Positions 28,019 through 37,590 of a DNA stretch of 58,870 nucleotides are shown one piece after another. The position numbers and the translations under genes were made by a program. How positions within the stretch are numbered: the stretch's first letter is position 1; every line of letters begins with the position of its first letter. This DNA comes from an uncultured Actinomycetes bacterium (GTDB taxonomy: Bacteria; Actinomycetota; Actinomycetes; Mycobacteriales; Mycobacteriaceae). The notes beneath the pieces were generated by a model that was not told where the DNA came from, did no database searches, and was given only the letters and a program-made list of their open reading frames with translations. The stretch lies in contig CAIRCP010000041.1 in assembly GCA_903877095.1 (NCBI GenBank), positions 1 through 58,870 of the forward strand. Reading direction: 5' to 3'.

Positions 28019-28693
28019 GCGTATCTCTCCCACCGACGCCTCGTCGACCGCCAACCGATACCCACGGGCCACCGCGGCGAACTGGATCGCGTACTGGCAC
28101 CAGAAGGCTCGGTTGGGTGGCATCCACTCCCCCGGCGGCAGATCGCCCTTGTCCTGGTTGGCATTTCCCGCCACCGCGAGCAGGTTCGCCGGGTCGTTGG
28201 CGAACCGCCGGCGCAGCGAGTCCGGCCAGTCGCGGGCGCCCATGTCCCACGCGAAGGCCAGCGGCACGATGTGGTCGATCTGGACGGCGGCCCCCACCTG
28301 TTCGCCGCGGATGAAGGCCAGCGTGCCGTTGGTGTAGGGGTCGTGCAGGGTTCCGGTCGCCACGGCGTGCGGGCAGCGCTTCGTGCTGACGACGGTGGTG
28401 TCGACCAGGTCGCGGGTCAGGATGTCGTTGCGGGTGTCGCATCCGTTGTGCCCGCCGGGGGCGCTGGTGTCGTCGTCCCAGGCGTCACCGAAAGCGGCAC
28501 GGTGGTAGTCGTTTCCGCGCACCCGGCGCGGAACCACGCGGACTCCGGCGAGCACGTCGGTGCCGGCCGCGACGACCGGCGCTGCCGCGTTCGCCGTCAG
28601 GTGGGCGCGTCCCGTCCCGGTGAGCACCTGCCCGGCGACGATGACGGCCAGTGCCGCCGCGACGGCCAGCCACAGCAGCGTGGTCCGCGTCAC
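27989..28693 (-). CDS. Exported HNH/DUF1524-type nuclease-like protein (Rv2972c-like)
   Basis: A 234-residue protein from the GTG at 28693, which overlaps the recG stop by four bases (GTGA). Residues 4-24 form a hydrophobic signal or anchor (LLWLAVAAALAVIVAGQVL). The remainder carries a complete HNH-like core: QIDHIVPLAFAWDMGA at 138-153 with Asp140 and His141, then DPANLLAVAGNANQDKGD at 167-184. Four cysteines (85, 107, 199, 231) suit an extracytoplasmic, disulfide-bonded protein. The family cleaves nucleic acid. The tight coupling to cytosolic RecG is curious given the export signal. Corresponds in length and place to Rv2972c. Confidence 0.82.
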   Translation of the reverse strand: MTRTTLLWLAVAAALAVIVAGQVLTGTGRAHLTANAAAPVVAAGTDVLAGVRVVPRRVRGNDYHRAAFGDAWDDDTSAPGGHNGCDTRNDILTRDLVDTTVVSTKRCPHAVATGTLHDPYTNGTLAFIRGEQVGAAVQIDHIVPLAFAWDMGARDWPDSLRRRFANDPANLLAVAGNANQDKGDLPPGEWMPPNRAFWCQYAIQFAAVARGYRLAVDEASVGEIRNAAAGCRSN

Positions 28694-30897
28694 GCCTTGT
28701 CCAGGAAGTCGACGCGGTCGTTGCCGGTGAATTGCCCTGCCAGGATTGACATTCCGACATTGTCGCGGTCGTCGGCGTAAACCGACTCGCACAGTTCGCG
28801 GCCAGCCAGGATGATATCGAGATGGTCGAGCAGGGAGAGGAAGCGCAGATTGATCCGTCGGCCGGATTGGTTGAGCCCCAGCACATCCCCCTCGCGGCGC
28901 TCCCTCAGGTCAAGGTCGGCCAGCACGAAGCCGTCCAGGGTGGCCGCCACTGCATCGAGGCGCTCGCCGGTTTTGGAGTGCGGCGGGAGCCGGGTCGCCA
29001 GCAGGCACAGGCTGGGATGAGATCCCCGACCGATCCGTCCCCGGAGCTGGTGTAACTGGCTGACGCCGAACCGGTCGGCGTCCATCACCACCATCACCGT
29101 CGCATTAGGGACGTCGACACCGACCTCGACGACGGTGGTGCACACCAGCACGTCGATCTCCCCGGCCCGGAAAGCCGCCATGACTGCGTCTTTTTCGTCG
29201 GCCGGCAGCCGCCCGTGCATAAGGCCCAGCCGCAGACCTTTCAGCGGTCCGCTGCGCAACCGTTCGTAAAGCTCGACGACGGTGACGGGCGGCGGGCCGT
29301 TCTGTTCGCCACCGTCTTTGTCGTTCTCGTCGATCCGGGACGCCACCACGTAGGCCTGCCGGCCGGCGGCGACCTCCTCGGTGATGCGTTCCCACGCGCG
29401 GTTGAGCCACTGCGGCTTGTCGCTGACGTAGATGGTCTTGGTGTCGATGGGCTGGCGGCCCTTCGGAAGTTCTCTGAGCGTCGAGGTTTCCAGGTCGCCG
29501 TAGACGGTCAGCGCCACGGTTCGCGGTATCGGCGTGGCGGTCATCACCAGCAGGTGCGGATTGATGCCGTCGGGAGCCTTGGCGCGCAACCGATCTCGCT
29601 GCTCGACCCCGAACCGGTGCTGCTCGTCGACCACCACCAGGCCGAGCCGGTGGAACTCGACGGCATCCTGGAGCAGGGCATGCGTGCCGATGACGATGCC
29701 GGCCGCCCCGGACGACACCTCCTCGCGCACCTTCCGCTTCTGGCCCGCCGACATCGACCCGGTCAGCAGCGCCACCGCGGTGGCCAGTTCGGCGGCGCCG
29801 AGTTGCCCGGCCATACCCAACGGGCCGAGTACCGCGCGAATCGACTGGGCATGTTGGGCCGCAAGGACTTCCGTCGGCGCCAGCAGCGCGCACTGATACC
29901 CGGCGTCGACCATCTGCGCCATGCCCAGCACCGAGACGATGGTCTTGCCCGAGCCGACCTCGCCCTGCAGCAGCCGGTTCATCGGTTTGGTCGCGGCCAG
30001 CTCCGACGAGATCACCGAGAGCACCTCGCACTGCCCGGCGGTGAGTTCGAAGGGAAGCCGGTGGGTCAGCGCCTCGGCCAGGCCGTCGCCTCGCCGGGGT
30101 GCGGCCGGACCGGACTCCGACAGTTCACCGTGCCGGCGCTGCACCAGCGCCCACTGCAGGCCCACCGCCTCGTCGAACGTCAGGCGCTCGCGCGCACGCT
30201 CCCGTTCGGCTTCCTTCTCGGCCATGTGAATGGCCCGCAGGGCGGTGTCCTCGCTGACCAGATTTCTTTGGCGGACAACGCTTTCCGGCAGCGGATCGGG
30301 AACCGGATCCAGGACGTCGAGCACCTGGCGGACACAGGCGTAGATGTCCCAACTCTGCAGCTTCGCACTGGCGGAGTAGATGGGGAAGAAGTCGCGTTCG
30401 AATATCGACGTGTCGAACTCGCCGGCGCCGTCTCCGGTGGTGTCGGCGATCGTCTTCAGCGACTTGGTGCCGAACCGCTTGCCGTCGAGTGCCAGGAAGT
30501 CCGGGTGAGTGAGTTGCATCGTTCCACGGAAGTAGCCCACCTCGCCGGACAGCATGAGCCGGGTGCCGGCCACCAGACCGTTCTTGAGGTACCTGGCGTT
30601 GAAGAATGTTGCGGTGACCCTGGGACGGCGGTTGCGCAGGGTGACGACGAGATATTCCCGGCGCGGCTGACGATTGGTCCAGCGCACGTCGGCCTTCTCG
30701 ATCTCGCCGACGAAGGTGATGTGCTCGCCCTCCTCGGGCGGGTCGTCATCCTCGCCCCGAACCGTCATGCCCTCGCTGTACTTGCGGGGGTAGTGACGAA
30801 GCAGGTCGTCGACCGTGCGATATCCGAAGACCTCGTCGAGCTTCCCGGCGGCCTTCGCCCCCAGGACGGATTCGAGCTTGTCGGTCAGGGACGCCAT
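28690..30897 (-). CDS. recG: ATP-dependent DNA helicase RecG
   Basis: A 735-residue superfamily 2 helicase that remodels stalled replication forks and Holliday junctions. The ATG at 30897 (MASLTDKLESVLGAKAA) is preferred to the longer open frame. A wedge/OB domain occupies about 40-145. Walker A GEVGSGKT is at 312-319 and DEQHRFG at 424-430. Later helicase motifs include MTATPIPRT, STTVVEVGVDVPNATVMV-type sequence and QLRGRIGRG. It is 2 bp after the kinase-like gene and overlaps the HNH gene, forming a three-gene operon. Confidence 0.96.
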   Translation of the reverse strand: MASLTDKLESVLGAKAAGKLDEVFGYRTVDDLLRHYPRKYSEGMTVRGEDDDPPEEGEHITFVGEIEKADVRWTNRQPRREYLVVTLRNRRPRVTATFFNARYLKNGLVAGTRLMLSGEVGYFRGTMQLTHPDFLALDGKRFGTKSLKTIADTTGDGAGEFDTSIFERDFFPIYSASAKLQSWDIYACVRQVLDVLDPVPDPLPESVVRQRNLVSEDTALRAIHMAEKEAERERARERLTFDEAVGLQWALVQRRHGELSESGPAAPRRGDGLAEALTHRLPFELTAGQCEVLSVISSELAATKPMNRLLQGEVGSGKTIVSVLGMAQMVDAGYQCALLAPTEVLAAQHAQSIRAVLGPLGMAGQLGAAELATAVALLTGSMSAGQKRKVREEVSSGAAGIVIGTHALLQDAVEFHRLGLVVVDEQHRFGVEQRDRLRAKAPDGINPHLLVMTATPIPRTVALTVYGDLETSTLRELPKGRQPIDTKTIYVSDKPQWLNRAWERITEEVAAGRQAYVVASRIDENDKDGGEQNGPPPVTVVELYERLRSGPLKGLRLGLMHGRLPADEKDAVMAAFRAGEIDVLVCTTVVEVGVDVPNATVMVVMDADRFGVSQLHQLRGRIGRGSHPSLCLLATRLPPHSKTGERLDAVAATLDGFVLADLDLRERREGDVLGLNQSGRRINLRFLSLLDHLDIILAGRELCESVYADDRDNVGMSILAGQFTGNDRVDFLDKA

Positions 30898-30899
30898 GG

Positions 30900-32546
30900 C
30901 TACTCGACTCCGATCAGCAGCACGTCGCCGCGGTGCCCGGTGCGATAGCTGGTGAATTCGGTGCCGGGATGCCGGCGACGGACGTGTTCGGCCAGGACGT
31001 CGAGCAGCGCGTCGGGCCGCTCCGCGGCAGCGCCGACCAGCACGGTGACCAACTCCCCTCCCGACCCCAGCAAGAGGTCGACCAGCCGGACCGCGGCGAC
31101 CGCGGGGTCGGGGTCGACGACCACCACTTCCGCGCCGGCGATTCCCAGTCCGTCGCCGGGTGCGCACGGCCCGGCCCAGGTGAGCGCCCGCTCGACGGCG
31201 ATCCGCACCGATCCGTGGCGGCAGCCCGCTGCGGCGCGGGCCATCGTGTAGCCGTCGTCGACGGCCTGGCGGCCGCCGTCGTGCACCGCCAGCGCGGCCA
31301 GACCCTGCACCATGGACCCGCACGGCAGCGGGACCACGTCGATCCCCCAGCCGATGGCCGCCGTGCAGCCGGCCACCAGATCCTCGGCGGCAACGTAGCC
31401 GTTGGGCAGGATCATCACCTGCGCGGCGCCGGTGTCGACCACGGCGCGCAGCAACTGATCGGCGCTCACCCCGTCCACCGGATCCACCAATTCGGGATCG
31501 GGACAGACTGCCGAGGCCCCCTCGCCGACGAAGAGTTGTTCAGCGCCGGGGCCGTCCACCACGGCCAGCACCGCGCGCTGGCGGGTCCAGCCGCCGGGAG
31601 CGACCCGCCCGGTGGCCAGGGCGGAAATCCTGATCCGGCTCACCGCCCCCACCGACAGCCCGGCTTCGACAGCGGCGCCGGCGTCGTCGGTGTGGACGTG
31701 CACCGAATGCCGGTCCCCGGCCGCCGGGGCCAGGGCCACCGAGTCGCCCAGCCGGTCCAGGTCGGCGCGCAACCGCGTCAGCGACGCGGGATCGCAATCA
31801 CCGACCAGATACATGACCTCGAATTGCGGGGTTGCCGCCTCCGACACGTCGTGGTGGGCGGCCGGCGTCGCCGCCAGGTAGGCACGACGCGGCGGGAGAT
31901 GCCCGGTGACCGCGGCGGTCAGGGCGTCGAGCAGCACCAGCAGCCCGCGGCCACCGGCGTCGACGACGCCGGCCTCGGCCAGAACGGCAAGCTGGTCGGG
32001 GGTGTGGTCCAGGGCGGCGGCGGCGGCGTCACCGGCCGCGGCCAGGGCCTCGGGCACGTCGGCGCCCGCGTCGGCGGAGTGTTCGACGGCCGCCGCGGCG
32101 GCCTGCAGGACAGAGACGACGGTGCCGGCCACCACGTCACCGCCCATCGCCGACACCACCAGGGCCACGGCGTGCCGCAACGCCGCGCCGAGCAACGCTG
32201 CCCCGATATCGCCACGGTCGGCCTGCCGGGCGGCGTCGGCCGTGACTTCGGCCAGCGCCCGCAGGATCTGCGACAGGATCAGCCCGGAGTTGCCGCGGGC
32301 ACCGTTCAGGGCGCCGCGGGCCAGCGCTGCGGCCACCCCGGCGACGTCGTCGCCGCAGTCGGCGGTCTGCGCCTCGGCCAGCGCCGCACGCATGGTGAAC
32401 AGCATGTTGGTACCGGTGTCGGAGTCGGCGACGGGAAACACGTTGAGGCCGTTGATCTCGTCGGTGTGCCGGATCAAGTGGCCGACGGCGGTATGCGCCC
32501 AATCCCGCAGGACCGTCGCGTCCAGCCGTCGCTGCGGCATCGGCAC
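30900..32546 (-). CDS. DAK2-domain (FakA/YloV-like) kinase protein
   Basis: A 548-residue protein with an N-terminal Dak2/DhaL-type nucleotide-binding domain (about 10-200) and a C-terminal DegV/FakA-type regulatory region. The conserved GLNVFPVADSDTGTNM at 33-48 carries the Asp residues that bind Mg-ATP; the family form is VPDGDTGTN, so a Pro and a Gly differ here. ARGALNGARGNSGLILSQIL is the second motif. The family includes fatty acid kinase FakA, which works with a FakB lipid-binding partner; no fakB gene is in this window. In M. tuberculosis this locus is annotated as Rv2974c/Rv2975c, as I recall; here it is one frame. Confidence 0.85.
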   Translation of the reverse strand: MPMPQRRLDATVLRDWAHTAVGHLIRHTDEINGLNVFPVADSDTGTNMLFTMRAALAEAQTADCGDDVAGVAAALARGALNGARGNSGLILSQILRALAEVTADAARQADRGDIGAALLGAALRHAVALVVSAMGGDVVAGTVVSVLQAAAAAVEHSADAGADVPEALAAAGDAAAAALDHTPDQLAVLAEAGVVDAGGRGLLVLLDALTAAVTGHLPPRRAYLAATPAAHHDVSEAATPQFEVMYLVGDCDPASLTRLRADLDRLGDSVALAPAAGDRHSVHVHTDDAGAAVEAGLSVGAVSRIRISALATGRVAPGGWTRQRAVLAVVDGPGAEQLFVGEGASAVCPDPELVDPVDGVSADQLLRAVVDTGAAQVMILPNGYVAAEDLVAGCTAAIGWGIDVVPLPCGSMVQGLAALAVHDGGRQAVDDGYTMARAAAGCRHGSVRIAVERALTWAGPCAPGDGLGIAGAEVVVVDPDPAVAAVRLVDLLLGSGGELVTVLVGAAAERPDALLDVLAEHVRRRHPGTEFTSYRTGHRGDVLLIGVE

Positions 32547-32636
32547 CCTCCGATTCGCTCGTCACCCGTCGGCTCAGCCTAACCAGAGCGGACGACGGAA
32601 CATGTCGTTGGAACCGAGGCCTGTTCACGACCCGTT

Positions 32637-32666
32637 TTGGCGTTCGGTTCACCGCGCCGGTATTCT
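32637..32666 (+). promoter_or_regulatory. SigA-like promoter for rpmB
   Basis: TTGGCG (32637-32642), an 18-bp spacer and TATTCT (32661-32666) match the primary sigma pattern. The expected start site near 32673 gives a leader of about 85 bases to the rpmB ATG. The rest of the 212-bp gap (32547-32758) shows nothing else distinct. Confidence 0.55.
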
Positions 32667-32758
32667 GGTCCGGTTGCCGGTTCGCCGGTTGGGCGATTCT
32701 CCCGCGCACCACGCGCGACAAGCGCCCGTGAACCCAGTCGATTTTGAGGAGTAGTGAC

Positions 32759-32953
32759 ATGGCTGCCGTGTGCGATATCTGCGGGAAAGGCCCCGGGTTC
32801 GGCAAGTCGGTGTCGCACTCGCACCGCCGGACCAACCGCCGCTGGAACCCGAATATCCAGACCGTCCACGCGGCCAGCCGCCCGGGCGGCAACAAGCAGC
32901 GGGTGAACGCGTGCACCTCGTGCATCAAGGCCGGCAAGATCGTCCGCGGCTGA
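32759..32953 (+). CDS. rpmB: 50S ribosomal protein L28, zinc-binding form
   Basis: A 64-residue ribosomal protein. The ATG at 32759 follows a GAGGAG site and begins [20 protein letters not shown]. Two CxxC pairs are present (VCDICG and ACTSCI), marking the zinc-containing (C+) paralogue; the C-minus form replaces it in zinc starvation in mycobacteria. The basic [11 protein letters not shown] core is typical. Convergent with ung, 38 bp apart. Confidence 0.96.
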   Translation: MAAVCDICGKGPGFGKSVSHSHRRTNRRWNPNIQTVHAASRPGGNKQRVNACTSCIKAGKIVRG

Positions 32954-32991
32954 CGCTGCCGCGCTGAGTGGCGCGCCGACCACATCTCAGG

Positions 32992-33675
32992 TCAGGGCAG
33001 GCGCCAGTCCACCGGTTCGGCACCCATCCCGGCCAGGAGTTCGTTGGCCCGGCTGAACGGTCGCGACCCGAAAAACCCTCGACTCGCCGACAACGGTGAA
33101 GGGTGCGCCGACTCGATGGCCGCACACCGGTCCGGCGCGAGCATGGGTTTGAGTGTCGAGGCGTCGCGGCCCCACAGGATCGCGACCAGCGGCACGTCGC
33201 GGGCGGCCAGCGCCCGGATCGCACACTCGGTGACCGCTTCCCAGCCCTTGCCCCGGTGCGATGCCGGACTGCCCGGCCGCACTGTGAGGACCCTGTTGAG
33301 CAGCATGACGCCGCGCTGCGCCCACGGCGTGAGATCGCCGGTGGACGGCTGCGGAAACCCCAGATCGGCGCTGTACTCGGAGAAGATGTTGGCCAGGCTG
33401 CGCGGTAGCGGCCGCACGTCCGGAGCCACCGAGAAACTCAGTCCCACGGCGTGCCCGGGAGTGGGATAGGGATCCTGCCCGACGATCAGCACCCGGACGT
33501 CGTCGAACGGAAGAGTGAAGGCCCGCAGTACCTTCGGTCCGTCCGGCAGATACCGGTGGCCGGCCGCCACCTCCGAGCGCAGAAAGTCTCCCATCGCGGC
33601 CACCTGACCGGCGACCGGTTCCAGTGCGCGCGCCCAGCCATCGTCCACGAGTTCGCGGAGGGGCCGGCCGGTCAC
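32992..33675 (-). CDS. ung: Uracil-DNA glycosylase (family 1)
   Basis: Removes uracil from DNA; 227 residues, the same as M. tuberculosis Ung, from the GTG at 33675 ([14 protein letters not shown]). The catalytic water-activating loop [17 protein letters not shown] and the DNA-intercalating [17 protein letters not shown] are intact. Upstream in-frame extension to 33795 is rejected because it enters thiL. It follows thiL by 23 bp, so they are likely co-transcribed. Confidence 0.97.
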   Translation of the reverse strand: MTGRPLRELVDDGWARALEPVAGQVAAMGDFLRSEVAAGHRYLPDGPKVLRAFTLPFDDVRVLIVGQDPYPTPGHAVGLSFSVAPDVRPLPRSLANIFSEYSADLGFPQPSTGDLTPWAQRGVMLLNRVLTVRPGSPASHRGKGWEAVTECAIRALAARDVPLVAILWGRDASTLKPMLAPDRCAAIESAHPSPLSASRGFFGSRPFSRANELLAGMGAEPVDWRLP

Positions 33676-33698
33676 GGCCCACACCCTAACCAGCCGGG

Positions 33699-34667
33699 TC
33701 AGTCGAAGGACTGCCACCCCGCCGGGCCGGGATACGGTGCACCGTCGAGCACGACCGCCGGCGCCCCGGCCCGCACGGCGCCGATCACCCGCCACCCGTG
33801 CGGCGGATAGTCCGGGAAGCAGGCCACCAGGGCGTGGTCCTCGCCCCCCGCGAGCACCAGCGACCAGGGGTCGACGCCGGCGGCCTCCGCGGCCGGGCGC
33901 ACCGCCTCGACGTCGGAGTTCAGCGCCGTACGGCGCACATCGATCACCACCCCGGAAGCCGCGGCCAGGTGACCGAGGTCGGCCAGCAGTCCGTCGGAGA
34001 CGTCCGTCATCGCCTGCGCGCCGGCTTCGGCGGCCGCCCAGCCCTGCCCGTAGGGCGGGCAGGGGGCGCGATGACGGGCCCGCACCTCGTCGAAACCCGA
34101 AACGCCTTCGCGCAGGACGCCGTAGCCGGCCGCTGAGCGGCCCAGTTCGCCGGCGACGGCGACCAACGAGCCGGGCCGGGCGCCGCTGCGCAACACCGGG
34201 TCGCGACCACCGAGGTCACCCAGCGCGGTCACCGACACCACCCACCGCGGGCTGGCCACGAGGTCGCCGCCCACGATGCCGGCACCGACCTTGGCGGCCT
34301 CGAACCACATGCCGTCGGTGAGTTCGGCGGCCAGAGCCACCGGGGTGTCAGTGGGCGCCCCGAACGCGACGACGAATCCGGTGATGCGGGCACCCATCGC
34401 CTCGATGTCGGCGGCGTTCTGCGCGATCGCCTTGCGGCCGACGTCGTGCGGCGTCGACCAGTCCAACCGGAAATGCCGGCCTTCGACCAGCATGTCGGTG
34501 GTCACCGCCACCCGGCCGTCCGGGGCGGCGAGGACGGCGGCGTCATCGCCGGGACCGACCGTGACACCGGCCGGAAGAGCCCGCCCGGTCGTCAGCCGGT
34601 CGATCACCGCGAACTCCCCCAGCTCATGCAACGTGAGGCCGTCGTCTGGCTTGTCCTGGGAGGCCAC
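33699..34667 (-). CDS. thiL: Thiamine-monophosphate kinase
   Basis: Phosphorylates thiamine monophosphate to the active diphosphate; 322 residues. The GTG at 34667 follows an AGGAGAGGAG site; extension to 34970 is rejected. Family motifs: [11 protein letters not shown] (metal and ATP binding), [40 protein letters not shown] and [14 protein letters not shown]. Divergent from the DUF3515 gene with a 107-bp shared upstream region. Confidence 0.96.
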   Translation of the reverse strand: MASQDKPDDGLTLHELGEFAVIDRLTTGRALPAGVTVGPGDDAAVLAAPDGRVAVTTDMLVEGRHFRLDWSTPHDVGRKAIAQNAADIEAMGARITGFVVAFGAPTDTPVALAAELTDGMWFEAAKVGAGIVGGDLVASPRWVVSVTALGDLGGRDPVLRSGARPGSLVAVAGELGRSAAGYGVLREGVSGFDEVRARHRAPCPPYGQGWAAAEAGAQAMTDVSDGLLADLGHLAAASGVVIDVRRTALNSDVEAVRPAAEAAGVDPWSLVLAGGEDHALVACFPDYPPHGWRVIGAVRAGAPAVVLDGAPYPGPAGWQSFD

Positions 34668-34774
34668 CGACGCTCCTCTCCTATCCCCGAGTCGCGGCGC
34701 TCCCGCCCCGCCGGGCGCGCTGCGCTGCGCTAACTTTGAGCACGCCAGTCTAGGGCCGCGAAGGGAGATGACGG

Positions 34775-35335
34775 GTGCACGCCGAACACGCCGGCGCTCC
34801 GACCACCGAACCCGGTGACGACGGGCCGCCCCGCGGTCTGATGATCGCCGCCGTGGCACTCGGCGTGGTGGCGGTCGCCGGCGTATTCGCCTTCGCGTCG
34901 TCCCGGCAGACACCGCCGGCGCCGGTGGCGATCGGCGCCGTCCCGGCGCCTGACGCCCAGAGCCAGGCATGCCAGGCCCTACTGGCCAGCCTGCCGGACC
35001 GTCTCGGCGAATATCCGCGGGCCGTCACCGCCGACCCCACCCCACCCGGCACAGCCGCGTGGCGCACCGACAGCGGGCCGATCATCGCGCGTTGCGGACT
35101 GGGCCGGCCGGCCGAGTTCATCGTCGGCGCGCCACTGCAGATGGTCAACGACGTTCAGTGGTTCCGGCTCGATGACCCCGACGCACCGAGCAGCACCTGG
35201 CTGTGTGTGGACCGGGCGGCGTATGTGGCGCTGACCCTGCCCTCCGGGGCAGGCCCGGGTCCGATTCAGGCGATGTCCGGGGTGATCGAGCGGACCATGC
35301 CGGCCGTCCCGATCCGGCCCGGCCCGGCGCGCTGA
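34775..35335 (+). CDS. DUF3515 membrane-anchored protein (Rv2980-like)
   Basis: A 186-residue protein of unknown function that is widespread in actinobacteria. GTG at 34775 follows AAGGGAG. A single membrane helix at about 22-42 (LMIAAVALGVVAVAGVFAFA) follows a short polar N-terminus, placing the rest outside the membrane. The domain includes CQALLASLPDRLGEYPR, WRTDSGPIIARCGLGRP, VQWFRLDD and WLCVDRAAYVALTLP; its three cysteines could form a disulfide. It faces ddl tail to tail, 7 bp apart. Confidence 0.88.
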   Translation: MHAEHAGAPTTEPGDDGPPRGLMIAAVALGVVAVAGVFAFASSRQTPPAPVAIGAVPAPDAQSQACQALLASLPDRLGEYPRAVTADPTPPGTAAWRTDSGPIIARCGLGRPAEFIVGAPLQMVNDVQWFRLDDPDAPSSTWLCVDRAAYVALTLPSGAGPGPIQAMSGVIERTMPAVPIRPGPAR

Positions 35336-35342
35336 AGGCCAC

Positions 35343-36410
35343 TCAGCGCAGGCCGGTCCCCCGGGCCAGCGCGGTCTCCACCATGGTGCCGACCAGGGTT
35401 TCGTAGTCGACCCCACTGGCGCCCCACATCCGGGGATACATCGAGATCGTGGTGAAGCCCGGCATGGTGTTGATCTCGTTGACCACCGGACCGTCGGCGG
35501 TGAGGAAGAAGTCCACCCGGGCCAGCCCCTGGCAGTCCAGGGAAGTGAAGGTCCGAATCGCCAAGTCCTGCAACAGCTTCTCGGTCTCGTCGTCGACCGC
35601 GGCCGGGACGTCGAGTTCCGCCGCGTCGTCGAGGTACTTGGTCTCGAAGTCGTAGAAGCCCGGGGAATCGCCGTCGTCGCCGCCAACCACCACCCGGATC
35701 TCGCCGATGGTGCTGGCTTTGACTGTGCCGTCGGGGAATTCGAGCACGCCACACTCCAGCTCCCGCCCGACGATGCCCGCCTCGATGATCACCTTCGGAT
35801 CATGGCGGCGCGCCTCGGCGATCGCCGTCTTCAGGGCGCCGGGTTCGCCGACCCGGCTCACACCGATCGACGAGCCGCCCCGGGCGGGCTTGACGAACAG
35901 CGGGAAACCAAGGCGCGCAACCTCCTCTGGCGTCGGCTCGTCGCGACCGGGGCGCAGGACGACGTAGTCGCCGATGGGCAGTCCGTCGGCGGCCATCAGC
36001 TTCTTGGCGAACTCCTTGTCCATCCCCGCTGCGCTGGCCAGGACGCCCGCGCCGACGTAGGGAATGCCGGCCAGTTCCAGCAGACCCTGGATGGTGCCGT
36101 CCTCCCCGTAGGGACCGTGCAGGATCGGAAAGACCACGTCCACCGACGACAGGATCTCCGCGGCCAGCGCGAGCGGCGTCTCGGCAACGCCGGTGACCTC
36201 GGGCAGGTGTCCGTCGGAAATCGTCAGTTTGTCGGGGTCGACGTCGGTGCGCAACCAGGATCCGTCGCGGGCGATGCCGACCGGCACGACCTCGAACCGC
36301 GCCGGGTCCAGGTGGCGCAGGATGCTGCCCGCCGACACACACGAGATGGCATGTTCGGAGCTGAGGCCGCCGTACACGACGGCAACACGGATCCGGGAAC
36401 GCTTCGTCAC
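35343..36410 (-). CDS. ddl: D-alanine--D-alanine ligase
   Basis: Joins two D-Ala for peptidoglycan precursors, the target of D-cycloserine; 355 residues, ATP-grasp fold. The N-terminal [20 protein letters not shown] is the first substrate loop. Central [16 protein letters not shown] binds ATP, and the C-terminal [20 protein letters not shown] and [15 protein letters not shown] bind Mg and D-Ala. It starts with GTG at 36410, 12 bp after the PLP-enzyme gene, with a weak ribosome site. It links in function to the dacB carboxypeptidases at the left end of the window. Confidence 0.97.
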   Translation of the reverse strand: MTKRSRIRVAVVYGGLSSEHAISCVSAGSILRHLDPARFEVVPVGIARDGSWLRTDVDPDKLTISDGHLPEVTGVAETPLALAAEILSSVDVVFPILHGPYGEDGTIQGLLELAGIPYVGAGVLASAAGMDKEFAKKLMAADGLPIGDYVVLRPGRDEPTPEEVARLGFPLFVKPARGGSSIGVSRVGEPGALKTAIAEARRHDPKVIIEAGIVGRELECGVLEFPDGTVKASTIGEIRVVVGGDDGDSPGFYDFETKYLDDAAELDVPAAVDDETEKLLQDLAIRTFTSLDCQGLARVDFFLTADGPVVNEINTMPGFTTISMYPRMWGASGVDYETLVGTMVETALARGTGLR

Positions 36411-36422
36411 AAGCAGGAAAGG

Positions 36423-37538
36423 CTACCGCCCGCTGGCGTCGAGAGCCGCCACGACGTCGGTCACCAGGTCATCGGTGTCCTCGATACCGGCGGAGATCCG
36501 GGCGAACCCATCCGGCACCGCATCGCCCCAGCGGGCCCGGCGGTCCACCGAGCTGTGAATGCCGCCGAAGCTGGTGGCCGCGACCAGCAGTTCGCTGTGC
36601 CGCACCAACGCGTGCACCGCGTCGGCTTGGGCCAGTTCCACCGACACCAGGCCGCCGAAGTGACGCATCTGGTTGACCGCGATCGCATGTGACGGGTCCC
36701 CCGGCAGACCGGGGTAGCGCACTGAGCGCACGGCCGGGTGGCAGCTCAGGGCGGTCGCCAACGCCAGCGCGTTCTGGCACTGCCGCGCGAAGCGCAATCC
36801 GAAGCTGCCGATGCTGCGCAGCAGCATCCACGCCTCCAGCGCACCCAGAATCGGTCCGGCCAGCAGCCGTTCCCGCTCGACGGCTGCCATCAGCTGGGGA
36901 TGGCTCCCGGCGACATATCCGGCGATCAGATCACTGTGTCCGGCAAGGGCTTTGGTGGCGCTGGCCACCACCAGGTCCGCACCCATCGGCAGCGGTTGCT
37001 GGCCCAGCGGCGTGGCGGTGGTGTTGTCGACCAGCAGCCGGGCGCCGCGTTGGTGGCAGACGACTGCCAGCCGATGCAGGTCCACCACGTCCAACCCGGG
37101 ATTGGTCGGCGTCTCGGCCAGCACCACATCCGCCGTCGCGGCGGCGTCGCACATCTGGTCCGCCGTCGCTTCATGCACCGTGACGCCAAGCGGCGCAAGG
37201 CTTTCGGCGGCATAGCGCCGCACTTGGTAGTAGCCGTCGGCGGGAACGACGAGCACCGCCCCGGGTGTGACGAGCACCCGCAGCGCTGCGGTGACCGCCG
37301 CCATACCCGACCCGAACACCAATGCGCCGGTGGCATCTTCGAGCCGGGCAAGCGCCGATTCCAACGCGGTCCACGCCGGATTGGAATAGCGGCCGTAGAC
37401 GTGCGCCTCGCTGCCCTCCTCGGCGGACAGATGAAAGGCCGACGCCGGGACCGGGGTGTGCGCCACGGGCTGTCCAGCGTCCGCAGCGGTGTCGACGGCC
37501 TTGACTGTGCGAGTGGAATCGCCGTAACGTGCGGTCAC
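36423..37538 (-). CDS. Cystathionine gamma-lyase-like PLP enzyme
   Basis: A 371-residue fold-type I PLP enzyme of the Cys/Met metabolism family. The dimer-interface phosphate site is YGRYSNP at 48-54, the PLP-stacking Tyr lies in DGYYQVRRY, Asp171 is in LLVDNTTATP, and the Schiff-base lysine is Lys196 in VASATKALAGHSD. The closing ISAGIEDTDDLVTDV is typical. Substrate cannot be fixed between cystathionine, homocysteine or methionine. The gene sits between gpsA and ddl on the same strand; I do not recall it at that place in M. tuberculosis. Confidence 0.87.
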   Translation of the reverse strand: MTARYGDSTRTVKAVDTAADAGQPVAHTPVPASAFHLSAEEGSEAHVYGRYSNPAWTALESALARLEDATGALVFGSGMAAVTAALRVLVTPGAVLVVPADGYYQVRRYAAESLAPLGVTVHEATADQMCDAAATADVVLAETPTNPGLDVVDLHRLAVVCHQRGARLLVDNTTATPLGQQPLPMGADLVVASATKALAGHSDLIAGYVAGSHPQLMAAVERERLLAGPILGALEAWMLLRSIGSFGLRFARQCQNALALATALSCHPAVRSVRYPGLPGDPSHAIAVNQMRHFGGLVSVELAQADAVHALVRHSELLVAATSFGGIHSSVDRRARWGDAVPDGFARISAGIEDTDDLVTDVVAALDASGR

Positions 37539-37590
37539 GTCGTCACCGGATCCAGGTTCACCAGACGCGTTCTTACGAGAGTCATTGCTG

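Noticed and set aside
30898..31323. Longer recG start inside the kinase-like gene
   Set aside because: The added residues are Arg/Gly-rich and overlap a conserved gene in another frame; the ATG at 30897 fits the family N-terminus and the 2-bp gap.
33676..33795. N-terminal extension of ung into thiL
   Set aside because: The GTG at 33675 gives the exact length and N-terminus of mycobacterial Ung; the extension overlaps thiL coding sequence.
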